Assembly (NCBI RefSeq): GCF_905171765.1
Contig: NC_053389.1
Span: forward strand, 214,774,624-214,838,623
From: Bufo bufo
Taxonomy: Eukaryota > Chordata > Amphibia > Anura > Bufonidae
DNA length: 64,000 nucleotides
Direction of reading: 5' to 3'
Every line of letters starts with the position of its first letter. The stretch's first letter is position 1. The position numbers and the translations under genes were made by a program. Shown in pieces: positions 10,912 through 20,560 of the stretch. The notes under the pieces were generated by a model. The model was given only the letters and a program-made list of their open reading frames with translations, did not search any database and was not told where the DNA came from.

Positions 10912-11315
10912 TACATATACAAAACCAATCTCAGGTAATACAATTCTTCCTTCTGGTACATTCTATCCTAAACATACTTTGAAAGCTATTCCCACTGGTA
11001 AATTAATCATAGCCAAATGTAATTGCAGCACAGAAAAAACCTACCAATGTGAACAGAAAGCTATACACAATAGATTGTCAGCCAGGGGTTACCCTAATTG
11101 GATGCTAAAACAAGCCACTGCCCATGTTAACAAGTTAACACATGAGCTTCTAACAAAATAACGTAATGAAAACAGGAACAAAAATAAAAGCAATTTCACA
11201 CCAACACTTACTTTACAATATAATCCTCATTTTTGTCAAGCACACTCTTTAATTTACAAATATATACCAATACTTTATGTAGATGAAAAATTACATCACA
11301 TATTATCAGAAGGAT
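10912..11315 (+). pseudogene. Penelope-like reverse transcriptase, C-terminal part
   Basis: After the Tc1 copy the frame resumes with TKPISGNTILPSGTFYPKHT, then AIPTGKLIIAKCNCS, then RGYPNWMLKQA. These match the order of conserved blocks downstream of the palm in Penelope-like reverse transcriptases (K..A.NT.L...S.HP, IP.GQ..R..R.CS, RGY). There is a stop at 11159-11161. Recognisable coding continues after it through YNPHFCQAHSLIYKYIPILY to about 11315, where the next MITE begins. Confidence 0.7.
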
Positions 11316-11318
11316 TTA

Positions 11319-12113
11319 GGCCCCTTTCACACAGACGAGAATTCTGTGCGGGTGCAATGCATTGCACCCGCACTGAATCCGGACCCATTCAGTCCAATAG
11401 GGCTGTGCACAAGAGCGGTGATTTTCACACATCTCTTGTGCGTTGCGGGAAAATCGCAGCATGCTCTATATTGTGCGTTTTTCATGCAACGCATAGAAGT
11501 GAATGGGGCTGCGTGAAAATCGCAAGCATCCGCAAGCAAGTGCGGATGCGGTGCGATTTTCACGCATGGTTGCTAGGTGACGATCGGGATGGGGACTCGA
11601 TCTTTATTATTTTCCCTTACATATATATAACACATGGTTATAAGGGAAAATAATAGCATTCTTAATACAGAATGCTAAGTAAATTAGGGATGGAGGGGTT
11701 AAAAAATAAAACAATTATTAAACTCACCTCAACTCATCCAAATTAGGGATGGAGGGGTTAAAAAAAAATAATAATAATTAAACTCACCTTATCCAAAGCC
11801 CGGGTCATCTTCTTTTTTCTTTTTTGAGGACCTGGGAGGAAAAGGACCTTTGGTGACGTCACTGCGCGCATCACGTGGTCTATCACATGGTCCATCACCA
11901 TGGTGATAGACCATGTGATGAGCGCAGTGACGTCACCAAAAGGTCCTTTTCCTCCCAGGCCCTCAAAGAAGAAGAAAGAAGACGAGCCAGGCTTTGGATA
12001 AGGTGAGTTTAATTATTATTATTTTTTTTTTTTATCCCCTCCATCCCTAATTTACTTAGCATTCGGTATTAAGAATGCTATTATTTTCCCCCAACGCCCG
12101 TGTGAAAGAGGCC
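11319..12113. mobile_element. Foldback MITE, copy 3
   Basis: The ends are GGCCCCTTTCACACAGACG and CGCCCGTGTGAAAGAGGCC. The flanks are TTA on the left (11316-11318) and TAA on the right (12114-12116). The core around 11850-11950 is inverted about CATCACCATGGTGATAG and carries GACGTCACTGCGCGCATCAC on one arm. Bases 11684-11785 contain a roughly 53-bp tandem duplication. It terminates the recognisable Penelope-like coding sequence. Confidence 0.85.
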
Positions 12114-12116
12114 TAA

Positions 12117-12620
12117 GAGTGATTACACCTCTGCATGTATATAAAGCTGTGTCCTGGCAGCATTTAAACAGTGCTTTCTATAAAAATGCTACAGAAAACT
12201 ATTTTTTCCTAAGATCATATGCTGTCATTGAAGGGTTAAACAGAATTAGCTGTATAATCTGTATGAAGGACAAGAGGTTGGGTGACATCATATTGAAGGG
12301 TGACTATGTATACATTTACCTCCTGTCTTTATAAGGAAAAGTTTCTAGTCAGCATTATTATAACAAGAGTTGCTGTCTGTAAAAGGGACTGCTATTATTG
12401 TAATGAGAGCTGCAGCTATTCTCGTATGTATGCATGGATTGTATATAAGGCCTGTACAACCAACAATAAATAGAACTGTTACTGACATCATACTGCTTGT
12501 GTCACTGACATGTTCTCCAGACGTCTGTCTTCGGGGACAAAGGATGAAATCACGGTGCATAGAGAGAAGGATAATATTCTTTCAGTCATCAGGGAACTTA
12601 GGATACCTGACAGATCTGAC
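12117..12620. other. Unassigned segment
   Basis: No gene recognised. The stretch at 12440-12475 has TATATAAGGCC followed 20 bases later by AATAAA. That could be part of a degraded LTR, but no second copy, TG..CA boundaries or target duplication was found. Confidence 0.3.
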
Positions 12621-12623
12621 TTA

Positions 12624-13165
12624 GGCCCCTTGCACACGGGCATCACGGATTTTGTCCGGATGCGTTCTGGGTGCATTGCGGGAAACCCGCGAGAGTGCGC
12701 ACCCAATTTAAGTCAGTTTTGTCTGCAATTGCGTTGCGTTGTTCAGTATTTTCCACGCGAGTGCAAAGCGTTTTAATGAGTTTTGCACGCGCGTGATAAA
12801 AAACTGAATGGTACCCAGACCCGAACCTGGACTTCTTCACTGAAGTTCGGGTTTGGGTTCGGTGTTCTGTAGATTTTATTATTTTCCATTTTAACATGGT
12901 TATAATGGAAAATAATAGCATTCTTTAATACAGAATGCTAAGTAAAATGTCCATTAAGGGTTAAAAATAAAATAAAAAAATACTTACCTCATCCACTTGA
13001 TCGCGCAGCTGTTATCGTCTTCTTTCTTCTTCTTGCAGGACCTGAAAAAGGACCTGGAGAGTGCGGTGACGTCAGCGCAGGTCCTGCTGAATGAAGATAG
13101 AAGGTCCTTCTATATTCATTCAGCAGGACCTGCACTGACATCACCTGCGCTGATATATGAGTCAG
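12624..13165. mobile_element. Foldback MITE, copy 4, right end truncated
   Basis: TTA (12621-12623) precedes GGCCCCTTGCACACGGGC. It shares CCCGAACCTGGACTTCTTC, the ATTCTTTAATACAGAATGC motif and a GTGACGTCAGCGCAGGTCC core with the other three copies. A central palindrome lies at 13063-13155. The right arm is lost near 13165. Confidence 0.8.
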
Positions 13166-14709
13166 TGTTTTGTTTTTTAAAGTGCTGTTATGATAGTTTA
13201 CTTTGCATATTGCTGGCAACACATTGCATTGCATGCCTATATATGCAGATTTCAGGTGCTCCATGGAAGATGCAATCATGAAAAAAATAAGTGTGTTGCT
13301 CATTTGTCAAGTTATCACTGCAATTATCCAAGTTTATTTCAATGTACCACACTTGAAAGTGGTATAATATATTGGCCATTGCAGCATAAGATATGTTGCT
13401 TATACGTGCTGCTGTTCATAGAATGTTCCCTACTGGGTTTACCTTGCTGGTCGGCAGTGGATGTACAGTATTCACTGGTACCCTAAGGCTTATTTCCCAT
13501 GATTGATAAGCAGTTCATTATAACAAGGGATAGCATCGGACTGAAAGCTGACCCATTCGTTTCAGAGGCTATGCGCACGTGAGTATTGTATTTTATTGAC
13601 CATCAGTCCGTTGAGGAAAATCTGTTCATGTTCTGTCTTCAGTCTCTTCATCCATAATAAACTGATACCACGTGGATTCACTTGAACAGGAAGAGGTCAT
13701 CCCATTGAAGTGAATAGGATGGTGTAGTTGTCATTTCACTGCTGCAGTTGCAACAGCGAGCAGGTAAATAGTGAACAGAAGGCAGCGCTCGGCAGCTCTT
13801 CTAAGAGCTGATTGGCGGTGGTGCCAGCAGTCAGACCCCTGGGAATAGGTCATCAATATAAAAATGCAGACAACCCGTTTAACAGATTTGCAGAAATCAG
13901 TAAAGCAAAGCTAAGGGAAAAAAGTCAGTTTTCACTGACAAAACTCAGACGAGTTGTGAATAGCTCGTGTGAAAGATACCTTACAGCAGCAAAAGTGGGA
14001 AAAAACTGTAACACACCTTTTAACCCCTTCTCGTTCTGTGGTGTAATAGTACATCACAGCGGGAAGGCAGGTAACAATTAGCAGCATGCTAATACAGTGC
14101 TGTGATGGCTGAGGAGCTTTGCATGTGCCATCACTAGAGAGTGCTGAGTGTGCTATACAGCTGGCCCCCACTTTAATGGCTGGGATTAGAGATCAGTCTG
14201 ATTACAGTCGTTTAACCCCTCAGATGACAAGGTCAGTGCCGACCATGACATCTAAGTGGTTTAAGAGAGGGAGGGTGCTTTCAATCTTACCCACTTGACC
14301 CCTTGTAATGTGATTGTGGGGTGCCAAGGGGTTGCCATGATAGCCTGAGGCCTAACAATGCTTATTAGACTTATTGCCTTTGCCAGTATTAATAGGCATC
14401 ATGTACATTTTACTCAATTAACATACTGGAACTTAGAAATGAAGTATAAAAGTCCCCCCAAAAAGCCATTAAAAAGTGGAAAAAATATAACAATTCAAGT
14501 AAAAACAACAGCAACAATAGTGGCCTTTTTTTCACTTACACTTTGCTGTTCTGTTTTAATCCCACCTCTGTAAAAAAATAAAAATAAAAGGCACTTTTGA
14601 CTAACTTTATACCAACTATTGGTTTGTCTTACTCTGCAACAGACTTTTATGACAAAATTGTGGCACATTTTTTGCACCTTAGGCATCCCCCTTTTCCTTA
14701 AGCCCATAA
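13166..14709. other. No gene recognised; old repeat relics
   Basis: I see no gene. Bases about 14022-14345 contain TTAACCCCTT.., GATTGTGGGGTGCCAAGGGG and similar phrases that I associate with an abundant frog interspersed repeat. The remainder is unassigned. Confidence 0.4.
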
Positions 14710-15173
14710 AGAGGACCTTTCACTACAAATAAAAATGTAAACTAAGCATACAGACATGGAGAGCGGTGCCCAGGGATATCCCTGCACTTACTATTATCCC
14801 TGGGCGCCGCTCCGTTCTCCCGGTATAGGCTCCGGTATCTTCATATGTTCGGCACAACTGGGTGGAGCCTGCCAACGTCTCCTTCTCCCAGGCTGTAGCG
14901 CTGGCCAATCACAGCGCTCAGCTCATAGCCTGAGAGAAAAAAAAAACTCTCCGGCTATGAGCTGAGGGCTGCGATTGGCCAGCGCTACAGCCTGGGAGAA
15001 GGAGACACCGGCAGGCTCCACCCAGTTGAGCCGAACATATGAAGATACCGGAGCCTATACCAGGAGAACGGAGCGGCGCCCAGGGATAATAGTAAGTGCA
15101 GGGAGATCCCTGGGCACCGCTCTCCATGTCTGTATGCTTAGTTTAGATTTTTAATTGTAGTGAAAGGTCCTCT
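14710..15173. mobile_element. 464-bp near-perfect palindrome, TTAA-type MITE
   Basis: The ends are AGAGGACCTTTCACTAC and GTAGTGAAAGGTCCTCT. The arms of about 225 bases are nearly identical in reverse complement around a short A-rich centre at about 14938-14952. The right flank is TTAA (15174-15177) and the left flank is ATAA (14706-14709), which fits a TTAA duplication with one change. Both strands show a similar 69-codon ORF only because of the symmetry. Confidence 0.85.
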
Positions 15174-15198
15174 TTAAGCCACATCCATTTTGCATTAA

Positions 15199-15531
15199 AG
15201 GGGTTTTGCCTTCATAGACAATGGAGGCATATCTCTAGGATATGCCCCCATTGTCTGATAGGTGCAGGTCCCACCCCTGGGACCCGCACCTACACGGAGA
15301 ACGGAGCGGGGAAAGTAGTGAAGGGCACACTGCGCATGCGCAGCCACCCTCTATTTATTTCTATGGGGCTGCCACAGATATTTCCATCGGCCCCATAAAA
15401 ATGAATAGGAGCAAGGGCTGTGCATGCGAGGTGCACTCCCATTCACTTGTAAGGGAGCAGCAGGGAGCAGCACTTGGTGGTGGCCGGTCCTCCAGCCACA
15501 ACTCTCCCCGCTCCGTTCTCGTTGTAGCGAT
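15199..15531. mobile_element. TTAA-type MITE, left part
   Basis: It starts AGGGGTTTTGCC after TTAA (15195-15198) and contains GGATATGCCCCCATTGTCT and GTGCAGGTCCCACCCCTGGG. The element is interrupted at 15531 by a hAT transposon and resumes at 33510, where it ends GGGAATACCCCT before TTAA (33542-33545). The TTAA duplication is typical of piggyBac- and Kolobok-type elements. Confidence 0.85.
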
Positions 15532-16439
15532 TAGTGTTGAGCGGCAGGGGCAATATTCGATTTTGCGATATTTCGCGAATATATGGGTGAATATTCGTCA
15601 TATATTCGTGAATTTGCAAATTCGCTATCTTCGTTCCCCATTATTTATTTATTTTTATTCGCTATGTAAAATTTGCTTAATGCGCATGTGCAAAAAGGGG
15701 CGTGGCCTAGCAACTACTCGAAGTTTGAGGCGATTGGAAAAGATGGTCGGAAGCAATTTCACATTACACCAGTGTATTTGATTACATTTCACATGCATGT
15801 CAGACCAATTTCTTTAAATGCAGATAGAATGTTATAAAATATTCGCGATTGCGAAAATCGCCACTTATGATCTGAATGTTTTTTTTTGTGATACATATAA
15901 CTTCAATTTTTATCAGGTCTAAGTAGATATTACTTATTGGTGCACTAAGTATTGTTGTGACATCAGAGCCCTATGTCTGTAGCATGTACGTATGGACAGC
16001 AGAGAAATATCTCTCTCATGCACATTGCACATCCATTTTCCTGCCGCACACTATATACCCCACACACATACAGTCTATAGATTATAGTTTGTGTCCTGTT
16101 GGTCTGGACTCAGGAGAAGCTTTCTTTGTCTGACCGCCAGTATTTGCTGGTTCAATTAGAGTTACCCAGGGTGCACCACGGGGAGGCGAACCAGCTGTAC
16201 ACCCCATACCGTACCGTCACTTTACTAGACAGGTACATCTCTGCTCAGCTGGCCAATATCCGATTGCTCAGGCTCCACACACATACAATCGCAATACAAT
16301 TCCATCTTATAACGGTAACATTAAATCTAATATTTTCCCTTCGAAGACAAAATACTTTTTGATGTTTTGCTGAGGACATTATTTACAATACTTGCATTAA
16401 AAAATTTTGGGATTATATGCTTGCATCTTTATCCTGCAG

Positions 16440-16632
16440 CGCATGTTGGAGCAGGGCTACGACCGGACCCGGGTCCACGCTGAGAAGCAGGCCATTGTGA
16501 GTGAGATCCGTTCTGAGCGCAAGAGAAAGTTTAAGGGCAATCATCCTCAGATGGCCATATAAAAAAAATGGCCGGATTTGAAGAGGAGGAATACAGAGCG
16601 GATCAGAGAGATCCATGACAGAATATGCCCAG
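16440..16632 (+). pseudogene. Myb/SANT-like exon, possibly PIF/Harbinger accessory protein
   Basis: The frame reads RMLEQGYDRTRVHAEKQAIV and later KKWPDLKRRNTERIREIHDR. The spacing and the KKW.DLKRR block resemble the third helix of Myb/SANT-like (trihelix) domains found in the accessory DNA-binding protein of PIF/Harbinger transposons. A plausible acceptor (CTTTATCCTGCAG, ending 16439) and donor (CCAG|GTACAA at 16632-16633) bound it. An in-frame TAA at 16560-16562 breaks it. The link to Harbinger is inference, and a host-gene retrocopy is possible but less likely. Confidence 0.4.
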
Positions 16633-16784
16633 GTACAATGCTTACATTACTTTTGTATCTATCACCAACAATCTGTAATGTATATATACAGTTATGAAAA
16701 TAAGTATTTCATCCCTTTACAAATGATTACTGGTGTGACATGTAGCAAATAAGCCGGTTACATCATACATCTCTACCGCGTCAT

Positions 16785-16866
16785 GAGTATATATATATAT
16801 ATTTATACACACAGCGAGGTTCAGATGTATGATGTAACCGGCTGATTTTGTGCGTTTTACACGCAG

Positions 16867-16918
<52 letters not shown>

Positions 16919-16930
16919 ATATACATAAAC
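16785..16930. repeat. AT/GT microsatellite pair
   Basis: (AT)n at 16789-16802 and a longer (AT)n(GT)n tract at 16870-16920. The two flank an inverted pair, GTTACATCATACATCT at 16757 and AGATGTATGATGTAAC at 16823. Confidence 0.9.
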
Positions 16931-16939
16931 TGCAATCAT

Positions 16940-17690
16940 CATTCTGTATTCCAGTAAAAGGCCCCGTACATCATTACATTAGATACATCCCCCTCCTTAA
17001 CGCCCGATGACGTACATGTATGTCAGATCTGGACGTGACTTAAAGCCCAGTGACGTTAATGTACTGCATGGTGATCGGGCGGGTGCTCGTGTACTCTGGC
17101 CGAACACATCAGTATGCTTGTGTGCTCTACCAAGCACCTGAGCACAATGGAAGTCAATGGGAGAACCCCAGGCACCCCTGCTCGAAAGAGAAAAGGGTGT
17201 CTGGTTCACAAAAACAGGAAGGTTAAAAATTTATGGAAACCCCATCAAAATGGTTTGGAAACAGCATTAAGAGGATAGCTGGATGCGTCTTGGACTCCTA
17301 TTATATACAACATACAATAGACAACCACACAAAGGCTATATGCCAAAGTCCAGGTATGTGCAAGCTATCAATCTATCCATGAGACAGATAACAGGCTTAA
17401 TCAGCATACCTTACAATGGCAGCCTTGTGCACTATGAGACATTCCAAACCATCTCTCATCAGACTGAGAGCTAGTAAGCCTCAAAGTTACTTCAGATCTG
17501 TTGGATGGCTTGGGTGGACCTGCGCACCTAGATCAATATCATTAGGGTGACAAAAAGTTTTCTGATTGTCCTAACATAATATTCAATAACCTTTCTATAC
17601 AGTTGTCAATGCACTAATTGCCTCTTAATTGAAAGTAATTTACATTTTTTTTTATGCTATCAGTACTCGGTAAATAAAAAATAAAAAATT
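16940..17690. other. No gene recognised
   Basis: No recognisable domain. A relic of the GTGCTC..CGAACAC type repeat is at 17065-17170. The rest is unassigned. Confidence 0.4.
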
Positions 17691-17885
17691 ATGCAGCTGC
17701 AGCAGGACGACCAAAGGGCAATGATGAAGATGAGAGCCCAGCAAAAGATAATACGGGAGCAGCAAAGGATGTTACATCAGCAGCAGCGGCATCTGGATAA
17801 GAAGGTGCATTAGCTGGAGGAGCTGCACCGTAAGGGGATCCAGGAGTTACTGGACTTCCATAATCAACTAAAAAAGTTGCCCTAA
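17691..17885 (+). pseudogene. Gln-rich coiled-coil exon, likely same gene as the Myb-like exon
   Basis: Sixty-five codons, including stops, begin MQLQQDDQRAMMKMRAQQKI. The peptide is rich in Q, R, K and L with heptad-like spacing (REQQRMLHQQQRHLDKK, then LEELHRKGIQELLDFHNQL), predicting a coiled coil. A TAG at codon 41 interrupts it and a TAA ends it at 17883-17885. AATAAA follows at about 17911. A C-terminal coiled coil after a Myb-like domain is common in PIF/Harbinger accessory proteins, so I link it tentatively to 16440-16632. Confidence 0.35.
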
Positions 17886-17989
17886 AGGCATATTTGTTCA
17901 TCAACATTGTTAATAAAGATTTCTTTACGTTCTAACGTGTGCTTTTGTTTTTAGATATTGTTATGTTTTTGATAAATTTTAACCTATCA

Positions 17990-18550
17990 GGACAGACAGC
18001 AGCAGCAGGTAAAGGTAATAATGGAGTAAACGGCCTACACACAACTCAGCAGGATCAGTACAGACAGTAGCAGCAGCAGGTACATGGTAACGGTGTAGTA
18101 AAACTCCTACACATAGCTCGACCAAACTCATCAGGACAGACAGCAGCAGGTAAATGGTAATGGTGTAGTATAAGGCCTACACATAGCTCGGACAAACTCA
18201 TCCAGACAGACAACAGCAGGTAAATGTAATGGTGTAGTATAAGGCCTACACATAGCTCCACCACACTCATCAGGACAGACAACAGCAGGTAAATGGTAAT
18301 GGTGTAGTATAAGGCCTACACATAGCTCTACCACACTCATCAGGACAGACAACAGCAGGCAAATGGTAATGGTGTAGTATAAGGCCTACACATAGCTGGG
18401 CCAAACTCAGTCAGAACAGACTGGAGCCGGTTCTTTGTTTGTAGCAGGAATATGTTCCCAGGAATTGGCCCCCTCCAGACCTGGGCGACCCAAAGAAAAA
18501 CTACTTATACACCTCTGACAGCAGCATGTTCTTTGTTGGCAGCAGGAATA
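17990..18550. repeat. Minisatellite block A+B, first copy
   Basis: Units of about 70 bases (GGCCTACACATAGCTC, then CAGGACAGACAGCAGCAGG) repeat about six times to 18430. They are followed by a different unit of about 105 bases containing TTCTTTGTTTGTAGCAGGAA and CCAGACCTGGGC. The same A-then-B order recurs at 22091-22810. It lies inside the hAT element. Confidence 0.85.
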
Positions 18551-19408
18551 TGCCTATTAACATTATTTATTATTTATTATTCATGAATTGTTACTATTCA
18601 TTATATATTGTTGTATGGAGCATACCAATGGAGTTGAATGTTGGGTGACCACCCGTGATATTGTTTATACTTATGTCACTGTAATAGAGCCATTTATGTT
18701 GTCATATTGTATTTATCTTTGGTATATATTTATAATCTTCTGTGCGTCACTATAATAGCCGATCATGTGACTCTTTCAGTATAGTGCAGGCCCTTGGTAG
18801 TTACAATGATCCATGGTGGAATTACCTGTGACTGCAAGGATCTTTGGTGATGCACTGTGCAATTTTCACTGATCCGATACGTGACCTATACCTACTGACG
18901 TCGGTTGGTCAGGTGATCGGGTCAGGTGATCGGAGATCTCTACTGACATGCGCAATCGATTTGTGAAGACGCTCAGGCTGATGATATGTCTCCATGCTGG
19001 TCAGTGTTCACATACTGCCTGTATTGCCTTAAGCTGTTTTTTAACTTATCACATATGTGTTCTCACATGTTTTTCCAATCATGTAATTATCACAATTTAT
19101 GATGAACCCTGGTTTTTATATTAATATATGAGATATAATCACGGCGTTTTTTACTCTTATGAGTTCATCATGTTATAATTCACCTATACTCAGATGATGT
19201 ACTTTCACTTATGTATTTTTTCATACTGATATTGATGTTATTTGTATTAATTATTTTTAATTCCGTTTATTGATTAATTGTATTGTGGGTGTATATATAA
19301 CTGTGTTTGAGCACTACTCTGTATCACTATTGCTTGAGAAAGATCCCATTGGGAGGATTGAAACGTTGCTGTATCTTTGGAGAATAAACTCATGATGTGC
19401 TGCGGAAT

Positions 19409-19410
<2 letters not shown>
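18551..19410 (+). other. Possible Penelope-like terminal region with hammerhead-like motif
   Basis: This AT-rich segment has no ORF with a domain. Near its end, 19333-19367 reads GCTTGAGAAAGATCCC, then GGGAGGATTGAAACG, followed by AATAAA about 20 bases later. The shape (core, short stem II, GAAAC) is reminiscent of the hammerhead motifs of Penelope-like elements, but the core deviates from CUGANGA. The assignment is tentative. Confidence 0.35.

Positions 19411-19461
<51 letters not shown>
19411..19461. repeat. (AT)n microsatellite
   Basis: An almost pure AT dinucleotide run ends at the TA target of the next Tc1 copy. Confidence 0.95.
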
Positions 19462-19463
<2 letters not shown>

Positions 19464-20402
19464 CAGTACAGACCAAAAGTTTGGACACACCTTCTCATTC
19501 AAAGAGTTTTCTTTATTTTCATGACTATGAAGGCATCAAAATTATGAATTAACACATGTGGAATTATATACATAGCAAACAAGTGTGAAACAACTGAAAA
19601 TATGTCATATTCTAGGTTCTTCAAAGTAGCCACCTTTTGCTTTGATTACTGCTTTGCACACTCTTGGCATTCTCTTGATGAGCTTCAAGAAGTAGTCCCC
19701 TGAAATGGTCTTCCAACAGTCTTGAAGGAGTTCCCAGAGATGCTTAGCACTTGTTGGCCCTTTTGCCTTCACTCTGCGGTCCAGCTCACCCCAAACCATC
19801 TCGATTGGGTTCAGGTCCGGTGACTGTGGAGGCCAGGTCATCTGGCACAGCACCCCATCACTCTCCTTCATGGTCAAATAGCCCTTACTTTCAAAGTTTT
19901 CCCAATTTTTCGGCTGACTGACTGACCTTCATTTCTTAAATTAATGATGGCCACTCATTTTTCTTTACTTAGCTGCTTTTTTCTTGCCATAATACAAATT
20001 CTAACAGTCTATTCAGTAGGACTATCAGCTGTGTATCCACCTGACTTCTCCTCAACGCTACTGATGGTCCCAACCCCATTTATAAGTCAAGAAATCCCAC
20101 TTATTAAACCTGACAGGGCACACCTGTGAAGTGAAAACCATTTCAGGGGACTACCTCTTGAAGCTCATCAAGAGAATGCCAAGAGTGTGCAAAGCAGTAA
20201 TCAAAGCAAAAGGTGGCTACTTTGAAGGACCTAGAATATGACATATTTTCAGTTGTTTCACACTTGTTTGTTATGTATATAATTCCACATGTGTTAATTC
20301 ATAGTTTTGATGCCTTCAGTGTGAATCTACAATTTTCATAGTCATGAAAATAAAGAAAACTCTTTCAATGAGAAGGTGTGTCCAAACTTTTGGTCTGTAC
20401 TG
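19464..20402 (-). mobile_element. Tc1-like transposon, internally deleted copy
   Basis: The ends are CAGTACAGACCAAAAGTTTG and its complement, with TA on each side (19462-19463 and 20403-20404). The long terminal repeats, roughly 250 bases, include the sequence encoding the transposase C-terminus. The central transposase region is missing. A second copy of the same family is at 35898-38802. Confidence 0.9.
19605..19877 (-). pseudogene. Tc1-like transposase, C-terminal fragment
   Basis: About 90 codons remain. WPPQSPDLNPIEMVWGELDR contains the third catalytic acid (E in NPIE) of the DDE domain, and the end is MPRVCKAVIKAKGGYFEE, the usual Tc1 C-terminus. The first two catalytic aspartates are deleted. 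An N-terminal scrap (KIGKTLK preceded by a MARKKQLSKEKR-like start) survives on the minus strand at about 19880-20000. A copy with this deletion could only be moved by transposase from elsewhere. Confidence 0.85.
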
Positions 20403-20404
20403 TA

Positions 20405-20560
20405 TATATGTATATGTAAATATTGACAATATATGATGAACAGAGCACATGCGAAAAAAATGAAGCATGCACACCAGTTTAAGAGAATTCTAATACTCGA
20501 TAGTTGATAAAGTCCAAGGGCGAATAAGTGGTCCATGCTAGTAGTCCTTAGCAGGATTAG
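20405..20560. other. No gene recognised
   Basis: Short linker between the Tc1 copy and the Gypsy fragment. The last bases, AGCAGGATTAGGACAG, resemble the minisatellite unit at 22591, so the Gypsy element may have landed in that minisatellite. Confidence 0.4.

Larger units (their letters stand above)
7340..11315 (+). mobile_element. Penelope-like retroelement, split by nested insertions
   Basis: Three blocks translate into consecutive parts of a Penelope-like reverse transcriptase ORF: 7461-8312, about 9420-9521 and about 10912-11315. The gaps are filled by a MITE (8316-9294), a half-MITE (9298-9415) and a Tc1 copy (9524-10911, itself carrying a MITE). The element ends against another MITE at 11319. 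Penelope-like elements normally encode a reverse transcriptase plus a GIY-YIG endonuclease. I see only reverse-transcriptase-related sequence, so the 3' part is lost or lies beyond the insertions. Confidence 0.75.

Noticed and set aside
12117..12620. Solo LTR
   Set aside because: A TATA-like box and AATAAA are present, but no TG..CA ends, target duplication or second copy could be found.
14756..15127. Matching 69-codon ORFs on opposite strands starting MESGAQG
   Set aside because: These are the two arms of one palindrome, with no protein-like conservation beyond the DNA symmetry.
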